DNA of 58,292 nucleotides from Kiritimatiellia bacterium (GTDB lineage: Bacteria; Verrucomicrobiota; Kiritimatiellia; SS1-B-03-39; UBA6053). Under the pieces are notes generated by a model, which saw only the letters and a program-made list of their open reading frames with translations, searched no databases and was not told the origin of the DNA. A program made the position numbers and the translations under genes. This document shows positions 1 to 9,890 of the stretch, in pieces (within the stretch, counting starts at the first letter, position 1; every line of letters starts with the position of its first letter). The stretch is from assembly GCA_018401235.1 (NCBI GenBank), contig JAGYLC010000004.1, forward strand, positions 1-58,292, written 5' to 3'.

Positions 1-153
1 TTTTGGTGGGGCCTGAACGGAGGGATATGCCGCAAACCGGGGTCTTTCGGGGCTCGCGGCATTCCCTCCCCGGTCGACAAGCCTTCGTGTTCCTTCGTGT
101 CCTCCAGCGAGCTTGCGAGCGGGTGGTTCATTCGGGTACGGATGAAATCCGCG

Positions 154-1071
154 TTAGGGAGTGGTGGGTTGCAAGTGTCGGATTTCCCGGCGCAGAGAGG
201 ACTGGATTCCGCAGTGATAGCAATAGCGCATGAGCGAGCGGGTGCCGTGGAGCAGGAGTACAAACATTCCCAGTGGAAACAGAATGCAGTCAAACAGGTA
301 GCCCGCGATCAGTTGAATGGTCCAAAGAGCCATTTGCGAGCTGCGCTGTTTGAGTTGGGTGGCGATGAATTCGATGCGTTCAGGGATTTGCCTGACCCGG
401 ACCAGAAGGCTTTCGCTTGGATCTTCTCTTTCCGGAAACAAGCGGGCGCTGGTGTCGGCGAATCCCTGTTGGGCGGAGAGGATGGTGCCGCGGGTGATAT
501 GTTCCGAAAGGCGCGATGCAGACCAAATGGATACGGGCAACAGCAGGTAGACCACCAGCACCGCGAAGATGGACAGCATCGACGCGTCCCGCAGTACCTG
601 ATGGAATCCGGTGCAGGACTGCCGACATTCGCGCAGCCCCCACAGGATGCCCAGCAGAATCAGGCAGACTCCGAGCACATAGGCGTCGACCAGAGCGGCG
701 GCCTGTAGGAGATACTGCATGCAGAGCAGGGAAATGCAGCCGGCGAGAAGGGTCCGCCAGGCGATGTCCACATAGTCGTAGGCGGATTGGACGATATCGC
801 CCACTTGCAGATGCAGGGAGATTCCGGCGCTCACCCCGCCGGTGCTGCCCTCGATCACCGCCAGACCCGCTTTGAGACCGGACATCACCCCGAATCCGAC
901 CAGTGCCTTTTCGAAGGTGTCGTTGAGGTACTGTTCGTTCTGTTCACGCAGGGCGTTGGAGCCCAGACGTTGAATCAGCGGGTCCAGGTTTCCGCGAAAT
1001 GCCAAAATTCCAAGTGCTGTGCAGAGCAGAACCGGAATCAGAAATGAAAGACCTTTTTTCATTAGGGTCAC
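154..1071 (-). CDS. hypothetical multi-TM membrane protein
   Basis: 305-aa ORF with several hydrophobic segments; upstream of and co-oriented with the radical SAM gene; no family recognised. Confidence 0.6.
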   Translation of the reverse strand: MTLMKKGLSFLIPVLLCTALGILAFRGNLDPLIQRLGSNALREQNEQYLNDTFEKALVGFGVMSGLKAGLAVIEGSTGGVSAGISLHLQVGDIVQSAYDYVDIAWRTLLAGCISLLCMQYLLQAAALVDAYVLGVCLILLGILWGLRECRQSCTGFHQVLRDASMLSIFAVLVVYLLLPVSIWSASRLSEHITRGTILSAQQGFADTSARLFPEREDPSESLLVRVRQIPERIEFIATQLKQRSSQMALWTIQLIAGYLFDCILFPLGMFVLLLHGTRSLMRYCYHCGIQSSLRREIRHLQPTTP

Positions 1072-1083
1072 ACCAGTCGGTTT

Positions 1084-2424
1084 TCACCCGCAACAGTGTT
1101 TGAACTTTTTGCCGCTGCCGCAGGGGCAGGGATCGTTGCGTCCGGGAGGGGTGACGGGGGCAAGGTCGGGCTGTTGGGCGACCGCGTTCATCACCTCGGA
1201 GGCGGGACGACGATCTCGTAGCAGTTGGCACATGATATCCATGGTGGGTTTCATGTGATTGAAGATCCGTTTGTAGGCGGGGCAGAGATAGTTCAGTCCC
1301 GGCATACCGTCGGGGGTTTTCATAAAGCGGTGTTTGGGGCATTCGCCGTGGCAGGCGAAGCGCACGGTGCATTCCCGGCAGTATTTGGGCAGATTGTCGG
1401 CCTTGTCCCTCCCGAATTTACGTTGTTTGGGGCTTTCCACCATGGAGCGGATGGACTGGTTCATGATGTTGCCCAGTTTGTATTTGGGATACACGTAATG
1501 ATCGCAGGAATACAGATCCCCGTTGTGCTCGAGGGCCATGGCGGTGCCGCAGGTGGGGCTGAACACGCAGAGGGCTCCGCTCATACCCATCCAGTTGCCG
1601 AGGGCGACATCGAAAAACTGCACGAAGGTTTTCCCCACATCCTTGCGCACCCACTCGTTGTAGATAGTGACCAGAAATTCGCCGAAATCCTCCGGGACCA
1701 GACTCCACTCCGTGACCATGCGGTTGCGCTCGATGCGACGGAGTTCGGGGGGGAGGCTGAGATCGAGACCCAGATTTTTGGCCACCGCATCCGCATCGCG
1801 CTCGACCAGGGGGATAAACTGAATGTATCCGGAGCCGATCTCCTTGAGGTATCGATAGACTTCGGCGGGTTTTTGGCTGTTTTTTCGGCTCACCACGGTG
1901 AGGGTATTAAACTCCACCTTGTGTTTTTTGAGGATGGCGAGGCCTTGAAGTACCCGTTCGCTGGAGGGCCGGTCCCGTTTGTCTACTCGATAGGCATCGT
2001 GCAGGTCGGGGGGGCCGTCGATGCTTAATCCGACCAGAAAATCGTATTTGGACAAGAATTCACCCCAGCGGTCATTCAGCAGGGTGCCGTTGGTTTGGAT
2101 GGCGTTGGTGATTTTTTTGCCGTTGGCGTGTTTAACCTGCAAATCGACGATTTTTTGGAAATAGTCCACCCCCAGCATGGTGGGTTCGCCGCCCTGCCAG
2201 GCAAAGGAGATTTCGGGGACCTCCTGTTGCTCGATATATTGCCGGATATAGGTTTCCAACACGTCGTCGGGCATTCGGAACTGTTCGGTTTCCCCGAACA
2301 GTTTTTCTTTTTCGAGATAAAAGCAGTAGGTGCAGTTCAGATTGCAGATGGGGCCGACCGGTTTGGTCATCACATGGAAGGCCGGGATGTCGGATTGGGT
2401 TAGAGAAGGAGTGGGACTTGTCAT
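1084..2424 (-). CDS. anaerobic sulfatase-maturase-like radical SAM/SPASM protein with C-terminal SEC-C motif
   Basis: CNLNCTYCFYLEK radical SAM motif, SPASM-type cysteines (YCRECTVRFACHGECPKHR), C-terminal GRNDPCPCGSGKKFKHCCG. Confidence 0.9.
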   Translation of the reverse strand: MTSPTPSLTQSDIPAFHVMTKPVGPICNLNCTYCFYLEKEKLFGETEQFRMPDDVLETYIRQYIEQQEVPEISFAWQGGEPTMLGVDYFQKIVDLQVKHANGKKITNAIQTNGTLLNDRWGEFLSKYDFLVGLSIDGPPDLHDAYRVDKRDRPSSERVLQGLAILKKHKVEFNTLTVVSRKNSQKPAEVYRYLKEIGSGYIQFIPLVERDADAVAKNLGLDLSLPPELRRIERNRMVTEWSLVPEDFGEFLVTIYNEWVRKDVGKTFVQFFDVALGNWMGMSGALCVFSPTCGTAMALEHNGDLYSCDHYVYPKYKLGNIMNQSIRSMVESPKQRKFGRDKADNLPKYCRECTVRFACHGECPKHRFMKTPDGMPGLNYLCPAYKRIFNHMKPTMDIMCQLLRDRRPASEVMNAVAQQPDLAPVTPPGRNDPCPCGSGKKFKHCCG

Positions 2425-3584
2425 TTAAAATTTCCTCTGTCATCCAGATGAATGATACTTTCGATTACCGCCTGTTCCCCGGGATCCGAGCCAAGCAGAA
2501 CCGCGATCCATTGGGTTTCGGGTTTCGATTCCATGGCGATTTTGATTACCATGGTGAGGGGCACCGAGAGCAGCATACCCACTGCGCCGAAGACCCAGCC
2601 CCAGAAAATCAGGGACATCCACACCACCAGGGTGCTCAGCCCCAGGCCTTTGCCCATGACTCGGGGTTCAATCAGATTGCCGAAAACGATGTTGATGGTC
2701 AGATAGCTGGCCAGGCAGACCAGGGCCTTGGAAGTTCCGAACTCTACCAGCGCAAGCATCACCGGCGGGGCGGCGGCAAGAATGGAGCCGATATTGGGGA
2801 CATAATTGAACAGAAAAGCCAGGAGGCCCCACAACAGGGCGTAATTCAACCCAATTAATCTACATAACACGTAAGCCAACACCCCGGTGGCCAGGCTGAC
2901 CCAGCTTTTGATGGCCAGGTAGCGGTTCAGAGATTCGGTGAAGCGGTTCAAGGCGGGGATACTGGGGTGATCCGGGCCCAGCGCCATTTTCAGTTTGTTG
3001 GGGAAGCCCGCTAATTCCAGAAGTAGGAATACGACGGTTAACATGATTAAAAATGTATTTTTCAGCATTCCGGTAAAAAATTGCCGCAGGGTATCCACCA
3101 CCAAAGTCATGGCCCTGCCGGGATTGATCATGGAATTAAATGCATCGGAATTCACATCGATTCCCTTGGCCTCCAGCCACTGGATCCATTCGATGCTGAT
3201 CATCCGTAGACGGCGTTGATACAAGTCAGATTCGCTGACAAATTGGTTAATGGACACCCCGGCAATTTGCACCAGCACCCACAGAATGCCCATCACCGAC
3301 ATGATGATGATCAAAATCGAAAAAGCGGGTCTGATTCCCTTCTTTTTCAACCAGACCATGGCCGGCGAGGAGATAATGGCGATGAAACAGGCCAGCAAAA
3401 ACGGGATAATGATGTTGCTGGCCGCCCGTAGTCCGGCGATAAAAATAACAAATGCGGCGATACTGAACAGGCCGCGTGACAAACCTGATGAATTCATGAA
3501 AAAGGTAAACCAGAAAATTAGCCGGAGTGCGAGAAGGATTCGATGAAAAAATGGGGGGTGTCCGGATGGATTTCGCTTGGACAA
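2421..3584 (-). CDS. AI-2E/PerM family transporter
   Basis: 387-aa multi-TM protein with PerM-like C-terminal region (NYVPNIGSILAAAPPVMLAL, NIVFGNLIEPRVMGKGLGLS). Confidence 0.85.
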   Translation of the reverse strand: MSKRNPSGHPPFFHRILLALRLIFWFTFFMNSSGLSRGLFSIAAFVIFIAGLRAASNIIIPFLLACFIAIISSPAMVWLKKKGIRPAFSILIIIMSVMGILWVLVQIAGVSINQFVSESDLYQRRLRMISIEWIQWLEAKGIDVNSDAFNSMINPGRAMTLVVDTLRQFFTGMLKNTFLIMLTVVFLLLELAGFPNKLKMALGPDHPSIPALNRFTESLNRYLAIKSWVSLATGVLAYVLCRLIGLNYALLWGLLAFLFNYVPNIGSILAAAPPVMLALVEFGTSKALVCLASYLTINIVFGNLIEPRVMGKGLGLSTLVVWMSLIFWGWVFGAVGMLLSVPLTMVIKIAMESKPETQWIAVLLGSDPGEQAVIESIIHLDDRGNFK

Positions 3585-3612
3585 ACCGGGATTGTAATGC
3601 TAAACTACCTTC

Positions 3613-4137
3613 ATGGTTCTATTGCATTGCTTTGGTCGAATGATTTTAGTTGGGTTCCGGGTTTCACTCCGAGTTTCACTCCGAGTTTCACTTTTGGGGG
3701 GAATGATCGCGGGGGTGGTGGCTATGGGACAGACCGATGTGGGGGGGTTCCGGGTGCCGGAGGTAAATGACCAGGGAGTGCTTACCTCCCTGATGATTGG
3801 TGAAAGCGCCCGGATGTATCCGGATAAACCGATGGAGATCACGAATTTGACCATCCGGTTTTTCGAGGAGGACGGGAAAACAGTAAAAGTGGAGATTACT
3901 TCCCCGGGTTGCGCGTATGACAGCCGCCGGAGCGTGGCGACATCGGACAAGTCTGTGTTGATCGTGGGGCATACCTTCACAATCGAGGGAGTTGGGTATG
4001 TCTACGATTCCAACGAAAGCCAGATGGAATTGATGTCGGATGTGAAAGTAACCTTTTCGAATTTGAACTTTAAACCAGATCCAGTGTCTAATCTCGAAAC
4101 GGAATCGAATGAACGGATCGAAACGGAACATCCATGA
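3613..4137 (+). CDS. LptC-like LPS export protein (probable)
   Basis: N-terminal hydrophobic segment plus beta-rich body; directly upstream of and overlapping lptA-lptB. Confidence 0.5.
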   Translation: MVLLHCFGRMILVGFRVSLRVSLRVSLLGGMIAGVVAMGQTDVGGFRVPEVNDQGVLTSLMIGESARMYPDKPMEITNLTIRFFEEDGKTVKVEITSPGCAYDSRRSVATSDKSVLIVGHTFTIEGVGYVYDSNESQMELMSDVKVTFSNLNFKPDPVSNLETESNERIETEHP

Positions 4138-4604
4138 ACAAACGACTACTCCTCGCACGTGTGCGCACCCTCATCCTGATTCTGGTCTGTTTTCCCGCTT
4201 TCGCGGAGGAGCAACAAGAGGAGCGGATCACGGAAATCACCAGTGAAAAACTGTTTTTTGATTACGAGGGTAAAATCGCCATTTTTACCGGAAATGTGGT
4301 GCTGACCGATCCGGATCTGCAACTGACCTGTGAAAAATTGACGGTGTACATGACCGCAGAGGACGACATCGAGAAGTTGGACGCGGAGGGGAGTGTGGAA
4401 ATCAAAATGGAGGGCATGCACAGTAAATCCGGCAAAGCGGTCTACACCCTGGCCGACGGCAAGGTGGTACTCACGGAACAACCACAGGTTTCCCGGGACG
4501 GGTCGATTTTACAGGCGGAGAGAATACTGTACTGGCGCCTAGAAAACAAACTGGAAGCGTATCCCCGCGCCCGGGTGATTATGTTTCAGGAAGCGAATAA
4601 ATGA
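4134..4604 (+). CDS. lptA: LptA/OstA-like periplasmic LPS transport protein
   Basis: signal peptide and OstA-like pattern (ITSEKLFFDYEGKIAIFTGNVVLTDPDLQLTCEKLTVYM); next to lptB. Confidence 0.8.
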   Translation: MNKRLLLARVRTLILILVCFPAFAEEQQEERITEITSEKLFFDYEGKIAIFTGNVVLTDPDLQLTCEKLTVYMTAEDDIEKLDAEGSVEIKMEGMHSKSGKAVYTLADGKVVLTEQPQVSRDGSILQAERILYWRLENKLEAYPRARVIMFQEANK

Positions 4605-5386
4605 GCGAAGTGCTCCTGAAAGCGGAATCCGTTGATTCCCCCGCTACCGTACATTCTACCGTGCACCCGGTGATTCGCACGGAGGGTCTGGTGAAAATCT
4701 ACGGTGGCAAGCGGGTAGTCAACGAGGTGGAGATTCGGGTAAACCGTCATGAAATCGTGGGGTTGCTGGGGGCAAATGGTGCTGGAAAGACCACTTCTTT
4801 TTACATGATTACGGGCTTGATTCAGCCGAATGAAGGAAAAGTATTTTTCGATGATACGGAGATTACCCGTATGCCGATGTACGAGCGGGCGCGATTGGGA
4901 ATGGGGTATCTGGCCCAGGAGCCCTCGATTTTCCGTCGCCTAACTGTCGAGGATAATATCAAAGCCATTCTGGAGACCTTGCCTCTGAGCAAGGCCGCCC
5001 AGCGGGAGCGCTTGGCCAAGTTGATGGACGATTTGAAAATCACCCATTTGTCAGGCCAGAAAGCGTTTACCTTGAGCGGAGGGGAACGAAGACGTCTGGA
5101 GATCGCCCGGGCCTTAGTCACCGAACCGGCGGTGTTGCTCTTGGATGAACCTTTTAGCGGTGTGGACCCCAAATCGGTACACGATGTGCAGGAAATTATT
5201 TTGGAACTTAAAGAACGGGGGTTGGGGGTTCTGATCACGGATCATAACGTGCGGGAAACCCTGACGGTGACCGACCGTTCGTATATCATTTTTGAAGGGA
5301 AAGTGCTGCGGGAAGGTACCCGGGACTTTCTGATCAACGACCCTGTGAGCCGGGAGCTCTATCTTGGAGACCGGTTCTCTATGTAA
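4601..5386 (+). CDS. lptB: LPS export ABC transporter ATP-binding protein
   Basis: Walker A GANGAGKTTSFYMITGL, signature LSGGERRRLEIARAL, LptB-type C-terminus. Confidence 0.95.
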   Translation: MSEVLLKAESVDSPATVHSTVHPVIRTEGLVKIYGGKRVVNEVEIRVNRHEIVGLLGANGAGKTTSFYMITGLIQPNEGKVFFDDTEITRMPMYERARLGMGYLAQEPSIFRRLTVEDNIKAILETLPLSKAAQRERLAKLMDDLKITHLSGQKAFTLSGGERRRLEIARALVTEPAVLLLDEPFSGVDPKSVHDVQEIILELKERGLGVLITDHNVRETLTVTDRSYIIFEGKVLREGTRDFLINDPVSRELYLGDRFSM

Positions 5387-5416
5387 CCAAACAACCCCAA
5401 AACCTGGAGGATAAAT

Positions 5417-5752
5417 ATGAATATCACTGTAACCTGCCGACATATGGAAACGACCAATGCCCTGCGAGATCACGCGACCAGCCGAGCGGAAGAATCGCTT
5501 TCGGAATTCCCCCGGGTGGAGGACGTGCACGTGATTCTGGATGTGCAGCGGAAAATCAACCACGTAGCGGAAATCGTGGTGAAAGCCAAAAACCATGTGC
5601 ACGCGGAAGCTACGGAAATCACCTCGGATATGTATGCCAGCATTGATGCGGCCATGGACAAAGTTCATCGTCAACTTCGCAAACAACGCGATAAAATTCA
5701 GGACCATAAGCACACCGTAGGACTGGGCGAAGCGGAAGCGGGCCTCGCGTAA
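5417..5752 (+). CDS. hpf: ribosome hibernation-promoting factor, short form
   Basis: 111-aa S30AE-family protein (MNITVTCRHMETTNALRDHATSRAEE). Confidence 0.9.
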   Translation: MNITVTCRHMETTNALRDHATSRAEESLSEFPRVEDVHVILDVQRKINHVAEIVVKAKNHVHAEATEITSDMYASIDAAMDKVHRQLRKQRDKIQDHKHTVGLGEAEAGLA

Positions 5753-5773
5753 TTCTCTTCCCGAGGGTTTCTC

Positions 5774-6748
5774 ATGATTACCAGTTCCAAAACCGTCACG
5801 GTCGGGAATTTCCTTGAATATGCCCGAACACTGATGCCGTTGACCTTGTTGACGGGTGAGGAATACCTTGGAAACGAAATTCTGGAGGAGGCGATAAATC
5901 GGCCGGGCCTGGCCCTGGCCGATTTTTTTCAATATTTCGCCAATAAACGAATACAGGTGTTCGGATTGGCGGAAATGACCTATTTAAAATCCCTGGACCG
6001 GTCGGTGCGCGATTCGCGGCTGGAAAATCTGTTTCAGCAGGATATCCCCTGTGTGGTGTTAACCCGCAACCGGACCGCACTGCCGGAAATCGAGCGGATG
6101 TCACGGAAGTACAAGGTTCCTGTCCTGCGTTCGCCTTTGATTACGGGACGTTTTATCAATATTGCCACTCTGGCCATGGAGCAAATGGTGGCTCCGGTGG
6201 AACATTTTTCGGGAACCATGATGGATGTGATGGGGGTGGGGGTGCTGATCGAGGGGGCTCCTGGAATCGGCAAAAGTGAAGCCGCATTGGGGCTGATTGA
6301 AAAAGGATTCAGTTTGGTGGCGGACGATATTACCCTGATTCATCGGGACGCGCATGCCCAGTTGATGTGTACCTCCAGCGAACTGACCCGGTATCATATG
6401 GAAATTCGGGGTTTGGGGATTATTCATGTACCCAGCATTTTTGGCATGGCCTCGGTCAGTCTGGAAAAACGGTTGGATATGATTGTATCCCTTTATCCTC
6501 CAGACCCTTCCAAGGAAGGAGATCGATCGGGATTAAGCAAAAATACCCGGAAAATACTTGACGTGGAAGTGCCACTGGTAGAATTGCCTGTAGCTCCCGG
6601 CCGTGATATGGCCGGAGTGATCGAAGTGGCAGCCATGAATCAAAAATTGTCCTATTTGGGGCATGAGGCGGCCAAAGAATTCGATGAGCATTTAATTCGC
6701 ACCTTGCAGAAGAAGCGTTTACTGAATGCGGTACATCTAAAATCCTAA
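5774..6748 (+). CDS. hprK: HPr kinase/phosphorylase
   Basis: P-loop GAPGIGKSEAALGLIEKG and HprK signature ELTRYHMEIRGLGIIHVPSIFG. Confidence 0.95.
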   Translation: MITSSKTVTVGNFLEYARTLMPLTLLTGEEYLGNEILEEAINRPGLALADFFQYFANKRIQVFGLAEMTYLKSLDRSVRDSRLENLFQQDIPCVVLTRNRTALPEIERMSRKYKVPVLRSPLITGRFINIATLAMEQMVAPVEHFSGTMMDVMGVGVLIEGAPGIGKSEAALGLIEKGFSLVADDITLIHRDAHAQLMCTSSELTRYHMEIRGLGIIHVPSIFGMASVSLEKRLDMIVSLYPPDPSKEGDRSGLSKNTRKILDVEVPLVELPVAPGRDMAGVIEVAAMNQKLSYLGHEAAKEFDEHLIRTLQKKRLLNAVHLKS

Positions 6749-6754
6749 TCACCC

Positions 6755-7030
6755 ATGTCTACCGACACTCACAGTAAAGAATTTACCATCAACAACGAAT
6801 TCGGACTTCATGCCCGTCCGGCCGCGCTGTTTGTGAAATGCGCCAGTGAATTCGATGCGGAGGTCATGGTCGCAAAAGACGGATTGTCGGTTTCCGGGAA
6901 AAGCATCATGGGTCTGCTCACGCTGGAGGGACATCATGGCTCCACTCTGAAGATTGAAGCCTCCGGCGCACAAGCCGAGGAAGCCATCAAGGCGTTAACG
7001 GAATTGATCGAATCCAATTTCGGGGAATGA
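6755..7030 (+). CDS. ptsH: phosphocarrier protein HPr
   Basis: FGLHARPAALFVKCA (active His) and GKSIMGLLTL (regulatory Ser). Confidence 0.95.
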   Translation: MSTDTHSKEFTINNEFGLHARPAALFVKCASEFDAEVMVAKDGLSVSGKSIMGLLTLEGHHGSTLKIEASGAQAEEAIKALTELIESNFGE

Positions 7031-9063
7031 TTTCCCCTTTTATACCCGACGAAGGAGGGGCTGACGAGGAGCAGCGCCCTTTCTATCCCGATTGCGCCGA
7101 ACAGGTCCGCTGGATGCTGGGAGCGGATGGGCGGATGGCTGAGGTGTTTGCGGAGGAGGGCAAGGGCTACGAGTCCCGTCCGCAACAGGTGGAAATGGCG
7201 GCGGCCATCGCGCAAAGTATTCATGAAGGCCATCATTTAGTGGCGGAAGCCGGAACCGGGGTGGGCAAATCCTTCGCCTATCTGGTTCCCTCCCTGTTGG
7301 CGGCGATCGCCAGCGGACAAAAGGTGGTTGTGAGCACTTACACCATCAGTCTGCAGGAGCAATTGATAAATCTCGATATGCCGCGGCTGTGCAAGGCGCT
7401 GGGGCGCGAGGTGCGGGCGGTGTTGGTGAAGGGGCGAAGCAACTACCTGTGTCTGCGACGATTGCAATTAGCCCGGCGCATGGGGGGCGATATGTTCCGT
7501 CCGGATCAACAGCAGTGGCTGGACCGTCTGACGGAGTGGTCCACCCAAACCGAGGACGGCTCCCTGCAGTCCCTGCCCGAAACCCCGCCGCCCGAGATCT
7601 GGTCGCAGGTCTGTGCAGAAGAGGGGACCTGCGTGTATCCGTCCCAGCGGGAACATCAGAACTGTTTTTTGACGAAGGCTCGGGCGCGAATGCAGGATGC
7701 GGATATTTTGATTGTGAATCACGCCCTGTTTTTCGCCGACCTGGCCATGCGGGGTCAGGGGGGCGGGGGAGGCTTGCTGCCTGAATTCGATGTGGCGATT
7801 CTGGACGAGGCCCACCAGATGGAAGAGGCTGCAGGCCAGGCTCTGGGCATTCGCTTGACGCCCTGGAGTTTTATTCGCTGGACCCGGAGTTTGTATCATG
7901 CGGATTCCAAAAAGGGCTTGTTAAGTGTGTTGAAGCAGGGGAATCTGGCGCATGAAGTCGGACAGGTCCAACGGCATGTGGACCGTCTGTTTGAGCAAAT
8001 GCAGGCCTGGGCGTTTCAGCGCGGGGACGGTAAAGGTTGCATCCGGGTGCGGGAGCCGCTGGATGTGCAAACCCCGCTGCCCCGCATGTTGCTGCAGTTC
8101 AGTCAGAAGTTGAAAGAAGTGGAATTGGAGGTCGAGAATTCGGAGCTGCGGGCGGAAGTGGCGCTGGCGAGGCGGCGGGCCGGCGAGTTGGCTACCAGTC
8201 TGACCAGTTTTCTGGAACAGCGCGATCCGGGCTACGTGTACTGGGTCGAAGAAGACAACCGGGGTGCCAACAGTCGGGTGGTGCTCTGCGGATCCCCCAT
8301 CAACGTGGGCGCGGTGCTGCGGGAATTACTGTTTGACCGGCTGCATTCCGTCATCATGACCAGCGCCACTCTGTCGGTAGGAGGGGGCATGGAGTATTTC
8401 CGCAAGCGGGTGGGTGCGACCATGGCGCATGAACTGCAGGTGGGCAGTCCCTTCGCGTACGCCCGGCAAATGCGGGTGTATCTTCCCTCCGGAGTCCCTG
8501 AACCCAATCAAGCCGGATTTCCCGACGCGTTGGCGGAGCAGATACTCATCCATGTTCGCCAGACCCGGGGCGGGACTTTTGTGCTGTTCACCTCTAATGC
8601 CATGCTCAAAGAAGTACTCAAGCGGGTGGAAAAAGATCTGCTGAACGAGGGCTATCCCCTGTGGGTGCAGGGGAGAGGCGAATCGCGACATCAGCTACTG
8701 ACCTCATTCAAGCGGGATGACCGCAGCGTGCTGTTCGGGCTCAACAGTTTTTGGACCGGGGTGGACGTGCCCGGGAACGCCTTGCGTTCGGTCATGATTA
8801 CCCGACTTCCCTTCGCGGTACCGGATCATCCTCTGGTGGAGGCGCGAATGGAGGAGGTCACCGCCAGCGGCGGAAACGCCTTCAAAGACTATTCGCTGCC
8901 GGAGGCTGTGTTACGCTTCAAGCAGGGAATCGGCCGCCTAATCCGAAGTCAGAACGATGAAGGCCGCATCGTCATCCTCGATCCCCGCATCAAAAGCAAG
9001 TGGTACGGACGCTGGTTCGTGAAAGCGGTCCCCGAGTGCCCCTGGATTACGGACGAGGATTAA
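7027..9063 (+). CDS. DinG-family ATP-dependent helicase
   Basis: Walker A EAGTGVGKSFAYLVPSLL, DEAH box, GIGRLIRS motif VI, Cys residues consistent with an Fe-S domain. Confidence 0.9.
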   Translation: MISPFIPDEGGADEEQRPFYPDCAEQVRWMLGADGRMAEVFAEEGKGYESRPQQVEMAAAIAQSIHEGHHLVAEAGTGVGKSFAYLVPSLLAAIASGQKVVVSTYTISLQEQLINLDMPRLCKALGREVRAVLVKGRSNYLCLRRLQLARRMGGDMFRPDQQQWLDRLTEWSTQTEDGSLQSLPETPPPEIWSQVCAEEGTCVYPSQREHQNCFLTKARARMQDADILIVNHALFFADLAMRGQGGGGGLLPEFDVAILDEAHQMEEAAGQALGIRLTPWSFIRWTRSLYHADSKKGLLSVLKQGNLAHEVGQVQRHVDRLFEQMQAWAFQRGDGKGCIRVREPLDVQTPLPRMLLQFSQKLKEVELEVENSELRAEVALARRRAGELATSLTSFLEQRDPGYVYWVEEDNRGANSRVVLCGSPINVGAVLRELLFDRLHSVIMTSATLSVGGGMEYFRKRVGATMAHELQVGSPFAYARQMRVYLPSGVPEPNQAGFPDALAEQILIHVRQTRGGTFVLFTSNAMLKEVLKRVEKDLLNEGYPLWVQGRGESRHQLLTSFKRDDRSVLFGLNSFWTGVDVPGNALRSVMITRLPFAVPDHPLVEARMEEVTASGGNAFKDYSLPEAVLRFKQGIGRLIRSQNDEGRIVILDPRIKSKWYGRWFVKAVPECPWITDED

Positions 9064-9068
9064 ATCGG

Positions 9069-9890
9069 TTACCTGACCTCTAAATCAACGCTTTCGGAAT
9101 GGCTGTTGAATTCGGGGGCGTACATGCATTGCACCTGCGCAATGCCGGTCTGATACGCGCCGGGATGCTGAACGCGGACCGAATATTCGAAGACATAGGT
9201 GCCCTTCGGCAAGTAGTCGATGAAGAAGTGGCTGGCGGTGTCGCGGGTTGACTCGTAGTAGCGGAGGCCGTCCACCTTTTCGAGCATCGGCCCCCGCGCG
9301 GTATTCCGCTTGATATAGAGTGCTTTTTCGAGGGTCAGCGGGGTTCCTTCGTGCGGCGTGATTTTGTCGATATCTTCCAAGTATTGCCAATGCAGACTAC
9401 CCCAGGCCACGCCTTCATCCCTTTTGGTGACGGTCACTTCGCCCATTTCCGGCTTGATATCGGGGCCGACGAAACGCTTTTCGTAGTACCCGGTCCCGGC
9501 CTCCACATCCTCCGCTTCGATTTTCAATCTGGCCAGGGAGACCTCAACCACTTCGTCGGAGGCCAGGATGTCGACTCCGCGCAGTAGAAGCGCGTAGACC
9601 GCGTAGACCGCGTCGGCCGTGGCTTTGGTGGTTTTCCAGTCCTGCGTCTGCTTCTGCTTCAACAGCCAAACCCGGCATTCTTCGACGGCTTCCGTATCGT
9701 TCATCACTTCATCGAAGGCTTCGATCATCAGTGCCTGGGTTTCGATGGGTGCTCGGAACCACCACCAGGACAGCTCAAGCTCGCGCCAGAACATGCCGAG
9801 TTCCTCGTCGGTCACCGAACGTTCTTTGATCGAGTGCATATAATCGGGCGGGCCTTGAATATGCTCAAGAGTTAGATCAGGTCGCAAGGC
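9069..9890 (-). pseudogene. 3' remnant of a bacterial alpha-2-macroglobulin-family gene
   Basis: C-terminal A2M-type sequence (FWRELELSWWWFRAPIETQALMIEAF, DWKTTKATADAVYALLLRG-like, YLPKGTYVFEYSVRVQHPGAYQTGIAQVQCMYAPEF); the rest of a normally much longer gene is absent. The ORF runs on to 10163 but that part is antisense to another relic. Confidence 0.75.
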
